64,000 bases of DNA. Origin: Gammaproteobacteria bacterium (GTDB taxonomy: Bacteria; Pseudomonadota; Gammaproteobacteria; Pseudomonadales; UBA5518). A model generated the notes under the pieces. That model saw only the letters and a program-made list of their open reading frames with translations. It was not told the origin of the DNA and did not search any database. The number at the start of each line of letters is the position of its first letter. Position 1 is the first letter of the stretch. The stretch lies in contig JADIYI010000005.1 of NCBI GenBank assembly GCA_016705365.1, positions 186,001 through 250,000 on the forward strand, in the 5' to 3' direction. Position numbers and translations under genes: made by a program. Below, piece after piece: positions 1 to 7,614 of this stretch.

Positions 1-217
1 CGACGAGAACCGTACCCTGACACGCTGGTCGCTCACGGTGTCCAACAGCATCGTGGATATAACCGGCGATCAGCACATCAATGGCATCATTGCCGGTATC
101 CAGCAGGACCTGCCGATCTGGCGCAACAAGGTACACAAGACCCAGCCGGTGTTCTGCAAGGCCGATACCGGGCTGGTGCAGTTCCGCAAGTGGGTGCGTC
201 AATTCTATGTGAACTGA
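1..217 (+). CDS. Rieske oxygenase alpha subunit, KshA-like, C-terminal end only
   Basis: The frame is open from base 2 to the TGA at 215-217 and gives the last 71 residues of a protein that starts outside the window. The end reads DLPIWRNKV, then a short loop, then QFRKWVRQFYVN. This pattern closes Rieske non-heme iron oxygenases of the 3-ketosteroid 9-alpha-hydroxylase (KshA) group, which typically finish with IWxxK ... GxxxxxRxWxxQFY. The Rieske and iron-binding domains are not visible, so the substrate is not certain. A thiolase-like and OB-fold pair and a crotonase follow on the same strand, which fits a ring-degradation or side-chain-degradation cluster. Steroid ring hydroxylation is the best guess but is inferred from the tail and the context. 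Confidence 0.7.
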   Translation, partial: DENRTLTRWSLTVSNSIVDITGDQHINGIIAGIQQDLPIWRNKVHKTQPVFCKADTGLVQFRKWVRQFYVN

Positions 218-282
218 AAAAACCGGTTAGGCGTGCCGGACAGGAAATTCCCATCCCATCGTTTCATTGGCGGGAGATATCG

Positions 283-1530
283 ATGGCGACACAGAGCATT
301 GCATCGTTGCGGCAGCGAGCGGGCAGTTTCGACTGGGGACATGCGGTCGAAATCGCCGATATTCGCGGCGCGGTGGCGATCACCGGCGTGGGAGAGAGCG
401 CCTACAGCGGAGCCTCGGGCAGGAGTGCGAAGGCGATGGCGCTGGAGGCGGTCGAGCGCTCGATTGCCGATGCCGGCCTCACACCCGCCGAAATCGACGG
501 TCTGATGTCGACACGCAATGTGGCGGACCAGATAACCCCCGCGGATTTTCACGCGCATTTCGGCACCGCGCATGAGCTGTGGTACAGCGAGGAGGGTGGC
601 GCGATGATCTGGGCCGCCACCTGTGTGGCGCCGGCGGCGGCCGCGCTGCGCGCGGGCAAGGCGCGTCATATCGTGAACGTGTTCGCGGTCGACTGGGCAT
701 CGCGCCGCGCGGCCGGCACCGGCACACCGGGCGACTGGCATGCCGGGGAGTCGATGAAAGCCTGTTTCGAGTTGCCCTACGGCTGGTATCCGCAACCGGT
801 GTACATGGCGACGCAGGCTTGCCGGCATATGCATGATCATGGCACCACCGCCGGGCAATTGGGGGAGATTGCGGTGGCATTCAGGCGCCACGCCAACGGT
901 CATCCGGACGCCGTGATGCGCTACAAGAAGCTGGCGATGGAGGACTATCTCGCCAGGCCGATGTTTGTTGACCCGCTGCGCATCGAGGATTGCTGTCTGG
1001 TCTCTGATGGAGGCGCGGCGTTCGTCATGAGCACGCCCGAGCGCTCGCGCGATATGCCTCATGTGCCGATAGTGGCCGAGGGCGTGGGTCACGGCATGAT
1101 CGACACCACGCCTTATATCAGCCAGCAGAAAATCCTGACTGCCACGCCGCAGACGTTCTCCGCGCCGTGGGCTTTCGCGATGGCCGATATCACGCCGCGG
1201 GAGATCGATGTGCTGGCACTCTACGACTGCTTCTCGATTACCGCGCTGATGATGATCGAGGACATGGGCTTCTGCGCCAAGGGCGAAGGCGGTGCCTTTG
1301 TCTCGGGAGGGCGTCTGCATTTCGATCGCCCACGCGCCAACGGCGGCATTCCCTGCAATACCCATGGCGGTTTGATGTCGCATGCTTATGTGCTCGGCAT
1401 TGCGCACGTGGTGGAACTGGTGCGCCAGTTGCGCGGCGAGGCAGCCAACCAGGTGCGTGATGCGCGGGTTGGCGTTTACGGTGGCTTCACGGCGGCGGAT
1501 GCGTCCGCGCTCGTTTTGAGGAGAGCCTGA
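283..1530 (+). CDS. thiolase-like (Ltp2/SCP2-type) protein, probable aldolase or lyase partner
   Basis: This 415-aa protein has the thiolase fold of the lipid-transfer/SCP2 type: an N-terminal AITGVGESAYSG strand, AMALEAVERSIADAGL, and the C-terminal NTHGGLMSHAYVLGIAH block followed by a LRGEA...QV-like helix. The ATG at 283 is preferred over upstream in-frame starts because it follows a GGGAG box and removes a non-homologous leader. Where biosynthetic thiolases have the nucleophilic Cys, this sequence has SEEGGAMIW, so condensation or thiolysis by the usual mechanism is unlikely. In steroid-degrading bacteria, Ltp2-type proteins pair with DUF35 OB-fold proteins to cleave side-chain intermediates (retro-aldol). 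The next gene, one base downstream, encodes such a protein. The exact substrate is unknown. Confidence 0.75.
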   Translation: MATQSIASLRQRAGSFDWGHAVEIADIRGAVAITGVGESAYSGASGRSAKAMALEAVERSIADAGLTPAEIDGLMSTRNVADQITPADFHAHFGTAHELWYSEEGGAMIWAATCVAPAAAALRAGKARHIVNVFAVDWASRRAAGTGTPGDWHAGESMKACFELPYGWYPQPVYMATQACRHMHDHGTTAGQLGEIAVAFRRHANGHPDAVMRYKKLAMEDYLARPMFVDPLRIEDCCLVSDGGAAFVMSTPERSRDMPHVPIVAEGVGHGMIDTTPYISQQKILTATPQTFSAPWAFAMADITPREIDVLALYDCFSITALMMIEDMGFCAKGEGGAFVSGGRLHFDRPRANGGIPCNTHGGLMSHAYVLGIAHVVELVRQLRGEAANQVRDARVGVYGGFTAADASALVLRRA

Positions 1531-1531
1531 G

Positions 1532-1957
1532 ATGACACCGTTCGGACCCGAGAGTGACGATCCGCTTGTCGAACCTTTCTGGCGCGCCGCGCGCGAGGAT
1601 CGGCTGGTGCTGCCCTACGATCGCGACAAAGACGCCTGGTGCTGGTATCCACGGGCGGGAGCACAATTGCAATGGCGTGAAGTGGGAGGTGGCGCGACGC
1701 TGGTTGCCTGGTCTGTCGTGCGCGGCCCGGTAAATCCCCTGTTTGCGCAGCCCTATGCACCGGCACTGGTTACGCTGGATGCAGCACCGGGCGTTCGCCT
1801 GGTAACGCGCATTGTCGATTGCGTGTTCGAATCGCTGCGCTGTGACATGCCGCTCGAACTCTGCTTCCGCACCCTGAAACCGCGCGCCAGGGCGGAGTTC
1901 CGCGCACCGGTTTTCCGTCCGCGTGATGCTGCACTGCGCCCGGTGGCGAACGGTTGA
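1532..1957 (+). CDS. DUF35 OB-fold protein, partner of the thiolase-like protein
   Basis: This 141-aa protein begins one base after the upstream stop, so the two are probably translated together. It has the N-terminal helix seen in DUF35 proteins (PFWRAAREDRLVLPY), a degenerate rubredoxin-like knuckle (WCWYPR, with only one of the usual four cysteines), and then an OB-fold with WSVVRGPVNPLFAQPYAPALV. DUF35 proteins form complexes with Ltp-type or HMG-CoA-synthase-like thiolase-fold enzymes. Loss of the zinc cysteines is common in some members and means that zinc binding is not expected here. The role as a subunit of an acyl-CoA lyase or aldolase is inferred from the pairing. Confidence 0.7.
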   Translation: MTPFGPESDDPLVEPFWRAAREDRLVLPYDRDKDAWCWYPRAGAQLQWREVGGGATLVAWSVVRGPVNPLFAQPYAPALVTLDAAPGVRLVTRIVDCVFESLRCDMPLELCFRTLKPRARAEFRAPVFRPRDAALRPVANG

Positions 1958-2147
1958 TCCCAATGTGTCGGCGAGATGGGCACTGCGCCGCAATGCGTTT
2001 TTTTGCTGCAGTGACAATCGCCCGCGGGAAAAAAATTCGCGCCGTCCTCGCCGCGCGATCGGTGCGGAAGATTATTTTTCCTGGTGCGTTTGCGGATGCC
2101 AAATATTTCCACACGCGTTGGTTTGAAATGTGCTATTTAAGTTAGGT

Positions 2148-2165
2148 GGAATCCGCGTGGATTCC
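2148..2165. repeat. perfect inverted repeat in the 5-prime leader of the histone-like gene
   Basis: GGAATCC-GCGT-GGATTCC is a perfect 7-bp inverted repeat with a 4-base loop. It lies 26 bases before the ATG of the lysine-rich gene and just after an AT-rich stretch (roughly 2000-2145). It could be a repressor or activator operator or an mRNA hairpin close to the ribosome binding site. Nothing in the sequence decides between these. Confidence 0.5.
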
Positions 2166-2191
2166 CATCCATCAGCAACGGGAGATAACCG

Positions 2192-2485
2192 ATGGCAGAG
2201 ACGAAACCGGCGAAGAAGCCTGCAGCCAAGAAGGCGGCAGCCAAAAAACCTGCAGCCAAGAAAGCAGCGGCGAAGAAGCCTGCTGCGAAAAAGGCGGCGA
2301 AGAAACCTGCAGCGAAGAAAGCAGTGAAGAAGCCTGCAGCGAAGAAGGCGGCGGCAGCGAAGAAGCCTGCAGCGAAGAAAGCAGTGAAGAAGCCTGCAGC
2401 AAAAAAGGCAGCCGCGAAGAAGCCTGCAGCGAAGAAGGCCGCAAAGAAGCCCGCAGCAAAGAAAAAAGCAGCTGCGAAGAAGTAA
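2192..2485 (+). CDS. histone H1-like lysine/alanine/proline repeat protein
   Basis: This 97-aa protein is almost entirely KPAAKKA and KKAAAKK repeats after a short MAETKPA start. It contains no other domain. A GGGAGA box sits just ahead of the ATG. Such proteins resemble the C-terminal tail of histone H1, AlgP/AlgR3 of Pseudomonas and HctB-like proteins: highly basic, disordered and DNA-binding, with roles in nucleoid compaction or transcription. The underlying DNA is a long imperfect tandem repeat (GCAGCGAAGAA-type units), so copy number can vary between strains by slippage. An AT-rich upstream region and an inverted repeat suggest its own promoter and control. The exact regulon or DNA target cannot be seen. 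Confidence 0.8.
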   Translation: MAETKPAKKPAAKKAAAKKPAAKKAAAKKPAAKKAAKKPAAKKAVKKPAAKKAAAAKKPAAKKAVKKPAAKKAAAKKPAAKKAAKKPAAKKKAAAKK

Positions 2486-2659
2486 ATTCTTCGTCTCGGG
2501 AGCACATGGACGTGCCAGGCTGATTTTTTCTCCGTGCTCCGCGACATCGCATCGGAGCAGCTTGCCGCTGACGCGGCGCAACGGTCCCGGGAAGCGGCCG
2601 CAACCCACATCAAGAGCGCATCGAGTCGCGCTCAGGGTGCTCGTCTCCCCCCTGATTTC

Positions 2660-3172
2660 ATGATCGGTTTCCTCGTCTCCACCGGCAGCGCCCTGTTTCT
2701 TGCCTGGGTGATGGTTATCGCGGGAGCGCGCAAACTTTGCGCTCCGCTTAATCATGCCGCGCATATCGATGCCTATGAACTGCTGCCCGATGCGAGCGGC
2801 AGGCTGCTGGTGGTTCCGCTCGCGCTTGCCGAGATTGCCGCGGGTTGCGCACTGGTGATCGGGAGCACCCGGGATGCCGGTGCGGCGCTTTCGCTGTTGT
2901 TGTTGCTGATCTACAGTGCGGCGATCGCGATCAACCTGTGGCGCGGGCGGGTCGATATCGACTGCGGCTGCGGCGTCGGGGTGCGGCTCAGCGCCTGGTT
3001 GCTGCTGCGCAACGCGATACTCATGTTTTGTGCGGCGGTTGTCTGCTGCATTCCCGCTGGTGATGGGGAACGGCCAATCTGGCCGGCGGTGCTGGTCTCG
3101 ATCCTGCTGGCGCTGTCATACAATACGGGCGAGTTCCTGCTGCGGCGCGATGAGTTGCTGCGCGATGACTGA
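2660..3172 (+). CDS. MauE/DoxX-like membrane protein
   Basis: This protein of about 170 aa has four predicted membrane segments: FLVSTGSALFLAWVMVIAGA, the LLVVPLALAEIAAGCALVI region, LSLLLLLIYSAAIAINLW and a C-terminal AVLVSILLALSY. The loop after the third segment holds DIDCGCG, the cysteine motif of MauE-like proteins, which are thought to support disulfide formation or electron transfer in periplasmic enzyme maturation. No methylamine dehydrogenase genes are nearby, so the client is unknown. The start is uncertain: the frame is open further upstream to a GTG at 2534 and neither start has a good ribosome binding site. ATG 2660 is chosen because it puts the first membrane segment at the N terminus. 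Confidence 0.65.
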   Translation: MIGFLVSTGSALFLAWVMVIAGARKLCAPLNHAAHIDAYELLPDASGRLLVVPLALAEIAAGCALVIGSTRDAGAALSLLLLLIYSAAIAINLWRGRVDIDCGCGVGVRLSAWLLLRNAILMFCAAVVCCIPAGDGERPIWPAVLVSILLALSYNTGEFLLRRDELLRDD

Positions 3173-3196
3173 GCGAACTGATTCCCGGAGGGGGCA

Positions 3197-3994
3197 ATGG
3201 CCGAATTGAGTTTTGTGATCGAGAACGGTGTCGGAGTCATCACCCTGGATCGGCCCGAGACGCTCAACGTGTTCTCGAACCCGATGATCGAGGAACTCGG
3301 CGAGCTCTACCGGCGTTGTGATTCCGATGCCGAGATCAGGGTCGTGGTGCTTACCGGCACGGGAAAGGCGTTTTCCGCCGGTGCCGATCTTTCGCAGGGC
3401 GACGTATTCGCTGCGGCGGGCGAGATGGAAATCACGTCCTGCCCGCTGTCGATGCAGGCCTGGGAGGTGCGCAAGCCGGTGATTGCGGCATGCAATGGGC
3501 ATGCGCTCGGTATCGGCCTGGGCATCGCGATGCAATGCGATATGCGGGTGTTCGCACTCGAGGCGAAGTACGGATTCCTCCAGAACCGCCGCGGTGTGGT
3601 TGCCGATTTCGCCATCGAATACCTGCTGCCCCGACTGATCGGCTTCGAGCGTGCGTTCGAAATGATCGTTCGCGGTGTCCGCATCGATGGCGCACAGGCC
3701 CTGCGCTGGCAACTGGCGGGGCGCGCCGTGGCTGCCGACGAGGTGCTGGCAACGGCGATGGAAATCGCCACCGACATGGTGGCGAACTGTTCGCCGCTGG
3801 TCATGGGCATGCACAAGCGCCTGCTCTGGCGCGGGCTCGATTCGCTGCGGGACGAATTCGTCGCGCTGGAAACACGGGCGTTGGTTCACAGCGTGCGTCA
3901 GGCCGATGCACTGGAAGGCGGAATGGCTTATGTCGAGCGGCGTGCTCCGCGCTGGCAGGCTTTCGAGGAGGCGAACTGGCCCGGATTTCTCTGA
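3197..3994 (+). CDS. crotonase (enoyl-CoA hydratase/isomerase) family protein
   Basis: This 265-aa protein is of normal length for the family. The start follows GGAGGGGG. It has the crotonase core: VGVITLDRPETLNVFSNPM, the oxyanion-hole strand TGTGKAFSAGADLS, and GHALGIGLGIAMQCDMRVF. By-eye alignment to rat crotonase places Gly and Gln where the two catalytic glutamates (E144 and E164) stand. Classic hydration is therefore doubtful, and an isomerase, hydrolase or another CoA reaction is possible. The C-terminal helix EFVALETRALVHSVRQADALEGG is typical of the family. It is the last gene of the plus-strand acyl-CoA cluster that begins with the oxygenase and converges on the thioesterase gene. 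Confidence 0.85.
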   Translation: MAELSFVIENGVGVITLDRPETLNVFSNPMIEELGELYRRCDSDAEIRVVVLTGTGKAFSAGADLSQGDVFAAAGEMEITSCPLSMQAWEVRKPVIAACNGHALGIGLGIAMQCDMRVFALEAKYGFLQNRRGVVADFAIEYLLPRLIGFERAFEMIVRGVRIDGAQALRWQLAGRAVAADEVLATAMEIATDMVANCSPLVMGMHKRLLWRGLDSLRDEFVALETRALVHSVRQADALEGGMAYVERRAPRWQAFEEANWPGFL

Positions 3995-3998
3995 GCAA

Positions 3999-4685
3999 TC
4001 ACCGGCCGGCTTTGGCGTCGGTGTGTGGCGCCAGACCCATTCCGCCAAGCGGTTGAACGAACACTCCGTCACAGCTTGCGGTCAGGGTGTCGTTGGCACG
4101 CATTTCGGCGCGAACCCAGGTTTTGCGGCCCTCGACTTTTTCCACCCAGCCTTTCAGCGCGAGCACGGTATTGAGCGGCGTGCGTTGCAGGTAACGAATG
4201 CTCAGCGTGCCAGTCATGCCCGGTTTCCCGCCGAGTGCCTGCGCCATACCCATGAACTGGTCGAAGATGGCCGCCACATAGCCGCCGTGCAGGCTCTCGG
4301 GTGGTCCTTCGTAGGCCCAGCCGGTCGTGACCCTGCCGTGGGCGAGATTGTTTTCAAACCAGATGTTCAGCGGCGGTGCCAAGGGATTGCTGATCCCGGA
4401 CAGTGGATTCAGCTCGTGCGCAAGTTGTCTGAAATTGCCGTGATTGCCATCCTTCACGAACGCCGCGCGCCCGAGTATGCGCGGCTGCGTGGCCAGCGAA
4501 GTCACGTTGGCTTCCAGCGCGGCGGCAAGCGCGTGAAGATCGGCTGTGGCAGGCGTGCTGCTGACCAGCAGATCGTTGAGTTCGCGCAACGCGCTTGCGA
4601 CACGGCGCTTGGCTTCCCATTCCGCACTGATCGCCGGCGTGATTTCTTCCGCCGAGAATGGATCGATCTGTACTTCTTCGGTCAC
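3999..4685 (-). CDS. hotdog-fold thioesterase, PaaI-like
   Basis: This 228-aa protein has a C-terminal hotdog domain (about residues 100-215) with GPPESLHGGYVAAIFDQ, the helix that carries the active site in PaaI/thioesterase superfamily enzymes, and the strands TGTLSIRYLQRTPLN and VEGRKTWVRAEM. The N-terminal 90 residues form a helical extension of the kind found in proteins annotated as thioesterase superfamily in actinobacteria and gammaproteobacteria. It overlaps the glucokinase stop-start by ATGA, so the two minus-strand genes are co-translated. It converges with the crotonase gene, four bases apart. It probably hydrolyses an acyl-CoA; the substrate is unknown. Confidence 0.75.
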   Translation of the reverse strand: MTEEVQIDPFSAEEITPAISAEWEAKRRVASALRELNDLLVSSTPATADLHALAAALEANVTSLATQPRILGRAAFVKDGNHGNFRQLAHELNPLSGISNPLAPPLNIWFENNLAHGRVTTGWAYEGPPESLHGGYVAAIFDQFMGMAQALGGKPGMTGTLSIRYLQRTPLNTVLALKGWVEKVEGRKTWVRAEMRANDTLTASCDGVFVQPLGGMGLAPHTDAKAGR

Positions 4686-5653
4686 GACTGTGTCTCCATC
4701 TTCGGGGGCAACGCGGCACGGGCAGCACCGATCAGCCCGGGGTTGGCTGTTTCAATCAGGAAAACCGGGATTCGCCGCATGTAATCACTCCTTGGACCCT
4801 TTTCCTCGAAGCGCTGGCGGAAGCGGCTCGATTCCAGGAAGGGGCCGAAACGCGGCACGATGCCGCCCGCGATATAAACCCCTCCCTCGGCGCCGCAACA
4901 CAAGGCCTGATCACCTGCGGCAGTGCCCAGGAAGGCACAAAACTGTTCCAGTGCGGCGGTGCACAGCGCATTCGATCCGTCGACGGCGCGTGCCTGGATC
5001 TCGGCGGCGCGCAAGCCGGGGTTATCGGCGCCGCTCTCTTCGCAGATTATACGGTAGATCCGTTCGAGTCCCGGGCCCGACAGCAGCGCTTCGCGGTACA
5101 CGCCCTCGCCGGAGCGCAACAGCGCGCCAAGCAGGCGCAATTCCGTCGCATCGGATGGTCCGATCGAGGCATGCCCGCCTTCGGTTGCGATCGGCTCGAA
5201 GCCGGCGCGGGTCTCGATCAGTTGCGCGACGCCGAGACCGGTTCCCGGCCCCAGCACCGCTTTGGGACGCCCCGCGACCGGCGAGCCGCCGCCGAGTTGC
5301 CGCAACCCGGCGGGAGCAAGTGAGGGAAGCGCGATCGCGATCGCCTCGAAGTCGTTTATCACTCGCAGATCGTCGAGGCCGAGCGCCGCGCGCGTATCGC
5401 TGACCGAGAACGACCAGGGGTGATTGGTCAGCGACACGCGGTCGCCGTGCACCGGACCGGCAACTGCGAAGCACGCGTGGCGCGGTTTTCCGGTGCATTG
5501 GGCGAGATAGCTGCGCGCTGCATCGAGCAGCGTTGCGTGCTGGTGGGTGCCGAGGCTACGCATGTCGTGCAATGCGCCGTCGGAATCGGCCAGGGCGAAG
5601 CGGGCATTGGTGCCACCGATATCGGCAACCAGCCGCGGGACTGAAGCGGGCAT
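4682..5653 (-). CDS. glk: glucokinase
   Basis: This 323-aa protein is a ROK-independent, E. coli-type Glk that phosphorylates glucose with ATP. Visible motifs are the phosphate-1 loop VADIGGTNARFAL, TNHPWSFS, VLGPGTGLGVAQL, ATEGGHASIGP and the C-terminal GGVYIAGGIVPR. The length matches the family (about 320). The ATG at 5653 is preferred, with an AGGAG box some 12 bases upstream; a TTG nine codons earlier (5680) is also open. Its stop overlaps the thioesterase start. With pgi, glgC and malQ nearby it would feed glucose released from glycogen into glucose 6-phosphate. Confidence 0.93.
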   Translation of the reverse strand: MPASVPRLVADIGGTNARFALADSDGALHDMRSLGTHQHATLLDAARSYLAQCTGKPRHACFAVAGPVHGDRVSLTNHPWSFSVSDTRAALGLDDLRVINDFEAIAIALPSLAPAGLRQLGGGSPVAGRPKAVLGPGTGLGVAQLIETRAGFEPIATEGGHASIGPSDATELRLLGALLRSGEGVYREALLSGPGLERIYRIICEESGADNPGLRAAEIQARAVDGSNALCTAALEQFCAFLGTAAGDQALCCGAEGGVYIAGGIVPRFGPFLESSRFRQRFEEKGPRSDYMRRIPVFLIETANPGLIGAARAALPPKMETQS

Positions 5654-5836
5654 GAAATCCGGAGTGCTCCTGCTCGACAAGGGCCAGGCGAGATTCTGGC
5701 TGCGCCAGCGGACGATATCAATGCATACTTGCCGAATGTCGTGCCAGTGAGCTCGAGAGCAGTCCGTTTCCGGAGACTTCGATGAGTACTGCTGCGGCCG
5801 GTGACCGCGTGCGTTGGAGCATCGCCTGAAGCGGCC

Positions 5837-6313
5837 TTAATTCGCCGGGCTGCAGATGAACACCGGGATATTGCGCCTGGTGCGTGCCTGGTAATCGTTG
5901 AAACCGGGATATACCCCGACCGCGATGGGCCACACGCGGGCTTTTTCCTCGGCACTTGCCTGGCGCGCGATCATGCGCCGGGTGATGCCCCGGGCGGTGA
6001 TGCCGAGTTCGGGGTTCGCAGCGATGTTGTAATACCAAGACGGGTTCGTGCTCATGCCGCCCTGCGATGCGATCAGGATCACCTGTTCGCCGTCGGGCAC
6101 GTGGATCAGCGGGACGATGCGCTTTCTGCCGCTCCTGCGCCCGGTCATTGTCACCAGGCAGATCGGTGTTCCGTCGGGAAAGCGGTTCATCAGGCGCCCG
6201 TTGCTGGCGCGGTAGACAAACACGTTGAGGCGGGTAAGAACTCTCATAGCGCCATGGATGAGCCCGTTGTACTTCTCGGGTATCGGTTTGACTGTTCTGG
6301 TGGTTCTGCCCAT
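5837..6313 (-). CDS. nitroreductase family deazaflavin-dependent (DDN-like) oxidoreductase
   Basis: This 158-aa protein has the split-barrel flavin-binding core of the DUF385/DDN family: GRLMNRFPDGTPICLVTMTG, RRSGRKRIVPLIHVPDGEQV, then SQGGMSTNPSWYYNIAANPE and a C-terminal PGFNDYQARTRRNIPVFIC. The order T-x-GRxSGxxRxxPL ... GGxxxxPxWYxNxxAxPE is the family signature. Founding members use coenzyme F420, but many proteobacterial homologues may use FMN, so the cofactor is open. The ATG at 6313 gives the usual length; longer in-frame readings upstream have no homology. It is divergent from the M23 gene, with a heptamer repeat in between. Function in this organism is unknown. Confidence 0.8.
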   Translation of the reverse strand: MGRTTRTVKPIPEKYNGLIHGAMRVLTRLNVFVYRASNGRLMNRFPDGTPICLVTMTGRRSGRKRIVPLIHVPDGEQVILIASQGGMSTNPSWYYNIAANPELGITARGITRRMIARQASAEEKARVWPIAVGVYPGFNDYQARTRRNIPVFICSPAN

Positions 6314-6412
6314 CGTTTCGCTCGGTGCTCGCCGACGAGGCAGGGAGCCGGCCGGGGAGATTTCTTGAAGGGCGCCATGGTATCCGCGGCGCCGCCGTTT
6401 TCCATCCCCTCG

Positions 6413-6439
6413 GCGAAGGGCGAAGGGCGAAGGGCGAAG
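6413..6439. repeat. heptanucleotide tandem repeat (GCGAAGG, about 3.9 copies)
   Basis: Three full copies of GCGAAGG and one six-base partial copy lie in the gap between the divergent DDN-like and M23 peptidase genes. No reading frame with homology crosses it. It may be a variable-number repeat affecting promoter spacing, or simply chance slippage. Confidence 0.7.
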
Positions 6440-6508
6440 ACAAACGACTTGACCCTTGGCGCGCAGCGCGGTTGTATTGGCGCGGATGCTGTTCCGGACG
6501 CCGGCCCA

Positions 6509-7534
6509 ATGACTGCCAGATTCACTTCGACCCGCGGCGTAGCGCTCGCGAGTCTGCTCATGCTGTTGTTCTGTGCCACGGGATCGCGCGCCGTGCCGGG
6601 ACCAAAGCTGGACCTGCCTCTCGCCTGCCGCCTGACGCAAACGTGCTGGGTTGCCAATTACCCCGATGCGGATCCAACGCCGTTGGCGCGGGATTTCCGG
6701 TGCCGCGCGCGCACCTACGAGGCCCATGACGGTGTGGATTTCGCGCTACGCGACCTCGCCGCGATGGCCAGCGGGGTGGCGGTGCTGGCCGCTGCCGCCG
6801 GCACGGTGATCAATGTTCGCGACGGCATGCAGGATGTGGCGGTGACCGCGCAGGCCGCGCGGGCCCGGGTCGAGGGTCGCGAGTGCGGCAACGGTGTGTT
6901 GCTGCAACACGAGGACGGCTGGCAGACCCAGTACTGTCATTTGCGCCAGGGCAGTGTGAGCGTCAAGCCGGGTCAGCAGGTCGAGCACGGCGCGGTTCTG
7001 GGAATGGTGGGGCTGTCGGGGCAGACCGAGTTTCCCCACCTGCATTTCGCGCTTCGTTTCAACGGCAAGCCGATCGACCCGTTCACCGGCAAGCCCCTCG
7101 AGGCCGGTTGCGGAATCGCCGCACCTGCGCTGTGGCAGGGAGATATCGAATACGAGCAGGTTGCGCTCTACAACGCCGGAATCGCCGCAGGTGTTCCGGA
7201 CATCGACGCGATCAGGCAGGGCAAGGGGGGCGGTCAGTCGCTGGATCCGGAGGCCAAGGCACTGGTGATCTGGGTCGATATGCTCGGCGTGCAGGCAGGT
7301 GATCGCTTGCGTTTGCGGATCGTGGCGCCTGACGGCACCAGCGTGGTCGATTCCGAACAGACACTCGAGAAGACCCAGGCACGGCGCTACGTTTATGTCG
7401 GAGCACGTCGCAGGAATACGCACTGGGCGCCGGGTGAGTACATCGGCGACATCATCCACACGCGCACGCTCGACGGCAGGCCGCAGGCAACGAAGCTGGA
7501 AATCCGGGAATCGGTGCAAGCCGCCCCGAATTGA
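6509..7534 (+). CDS. secreted M23 (LytM-type) peptidase
   Basis: This 341-aa protein has an N-terminal signal peptide (TRGVALASLLMLLFCATGSRA) and should be periplasmic. The M23 domain spans about residues 60-200, with the zinc ligands in HDGVDF (HxxxD) and HLHFAL (HxH); GNGVLLQHEDGWQTQYCHL is the classic strand block. All metal ligands are present, so it may be an active peptidoglycan endopeptidase. The remaining 140 residues form an unrecognised beta-rich domain (LVIWVDMLGVQAGDRLRLRI). The ATG at 6509 is the only start that leaves the signal peptide at the N terminus. The frame is open much further upstream but without homology there. Confidence 0.85.
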   Translation: MTARFTSTRGVALASLLMLLFCATGSRAVPGPKLDLPLACRLTQTCWVANYPDADPTPLARDFRCRARTYEAHDGVDFALRDLAAMASGVAVLAAAAGTVINVRDGMQDVAVTAQAARARVEGRECGNGVLLQHEDGWQTQYCHLRQGSVSVKPGQQVEHGAVLGMVGLSGQTEFPHLHFALRFNGKPIDPFTGKPLEAGCGIAAPALWQGDIEYEQVALYNAGIAAGVPDIDAIRQGKGGGQSLDPEAKALVIWVDMLGVQAGDRLRLRIVAPDGTSVVDSEQTLEKTQARRYVYVGARRRNTHWAPGEYIGDIIHTRTLDGRPQATKLEIRESVQAAPN

Positions 7535-7614
7535 GCACGTTGCGGCGCATTGATGCAGGTCAACACCATCAGCCAGCGATTGATCTTGAATTGGCGTGCG
7601 GAGGGTTTGCGCCA

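Noticed and set aside
2499..2540. GGAGCAC ... GTGCTCC inverted repeat after the histone-like gene as terminator
   Set aside because: The loop is about 28 bases and contains the T run, so it does not have terminator geometry.
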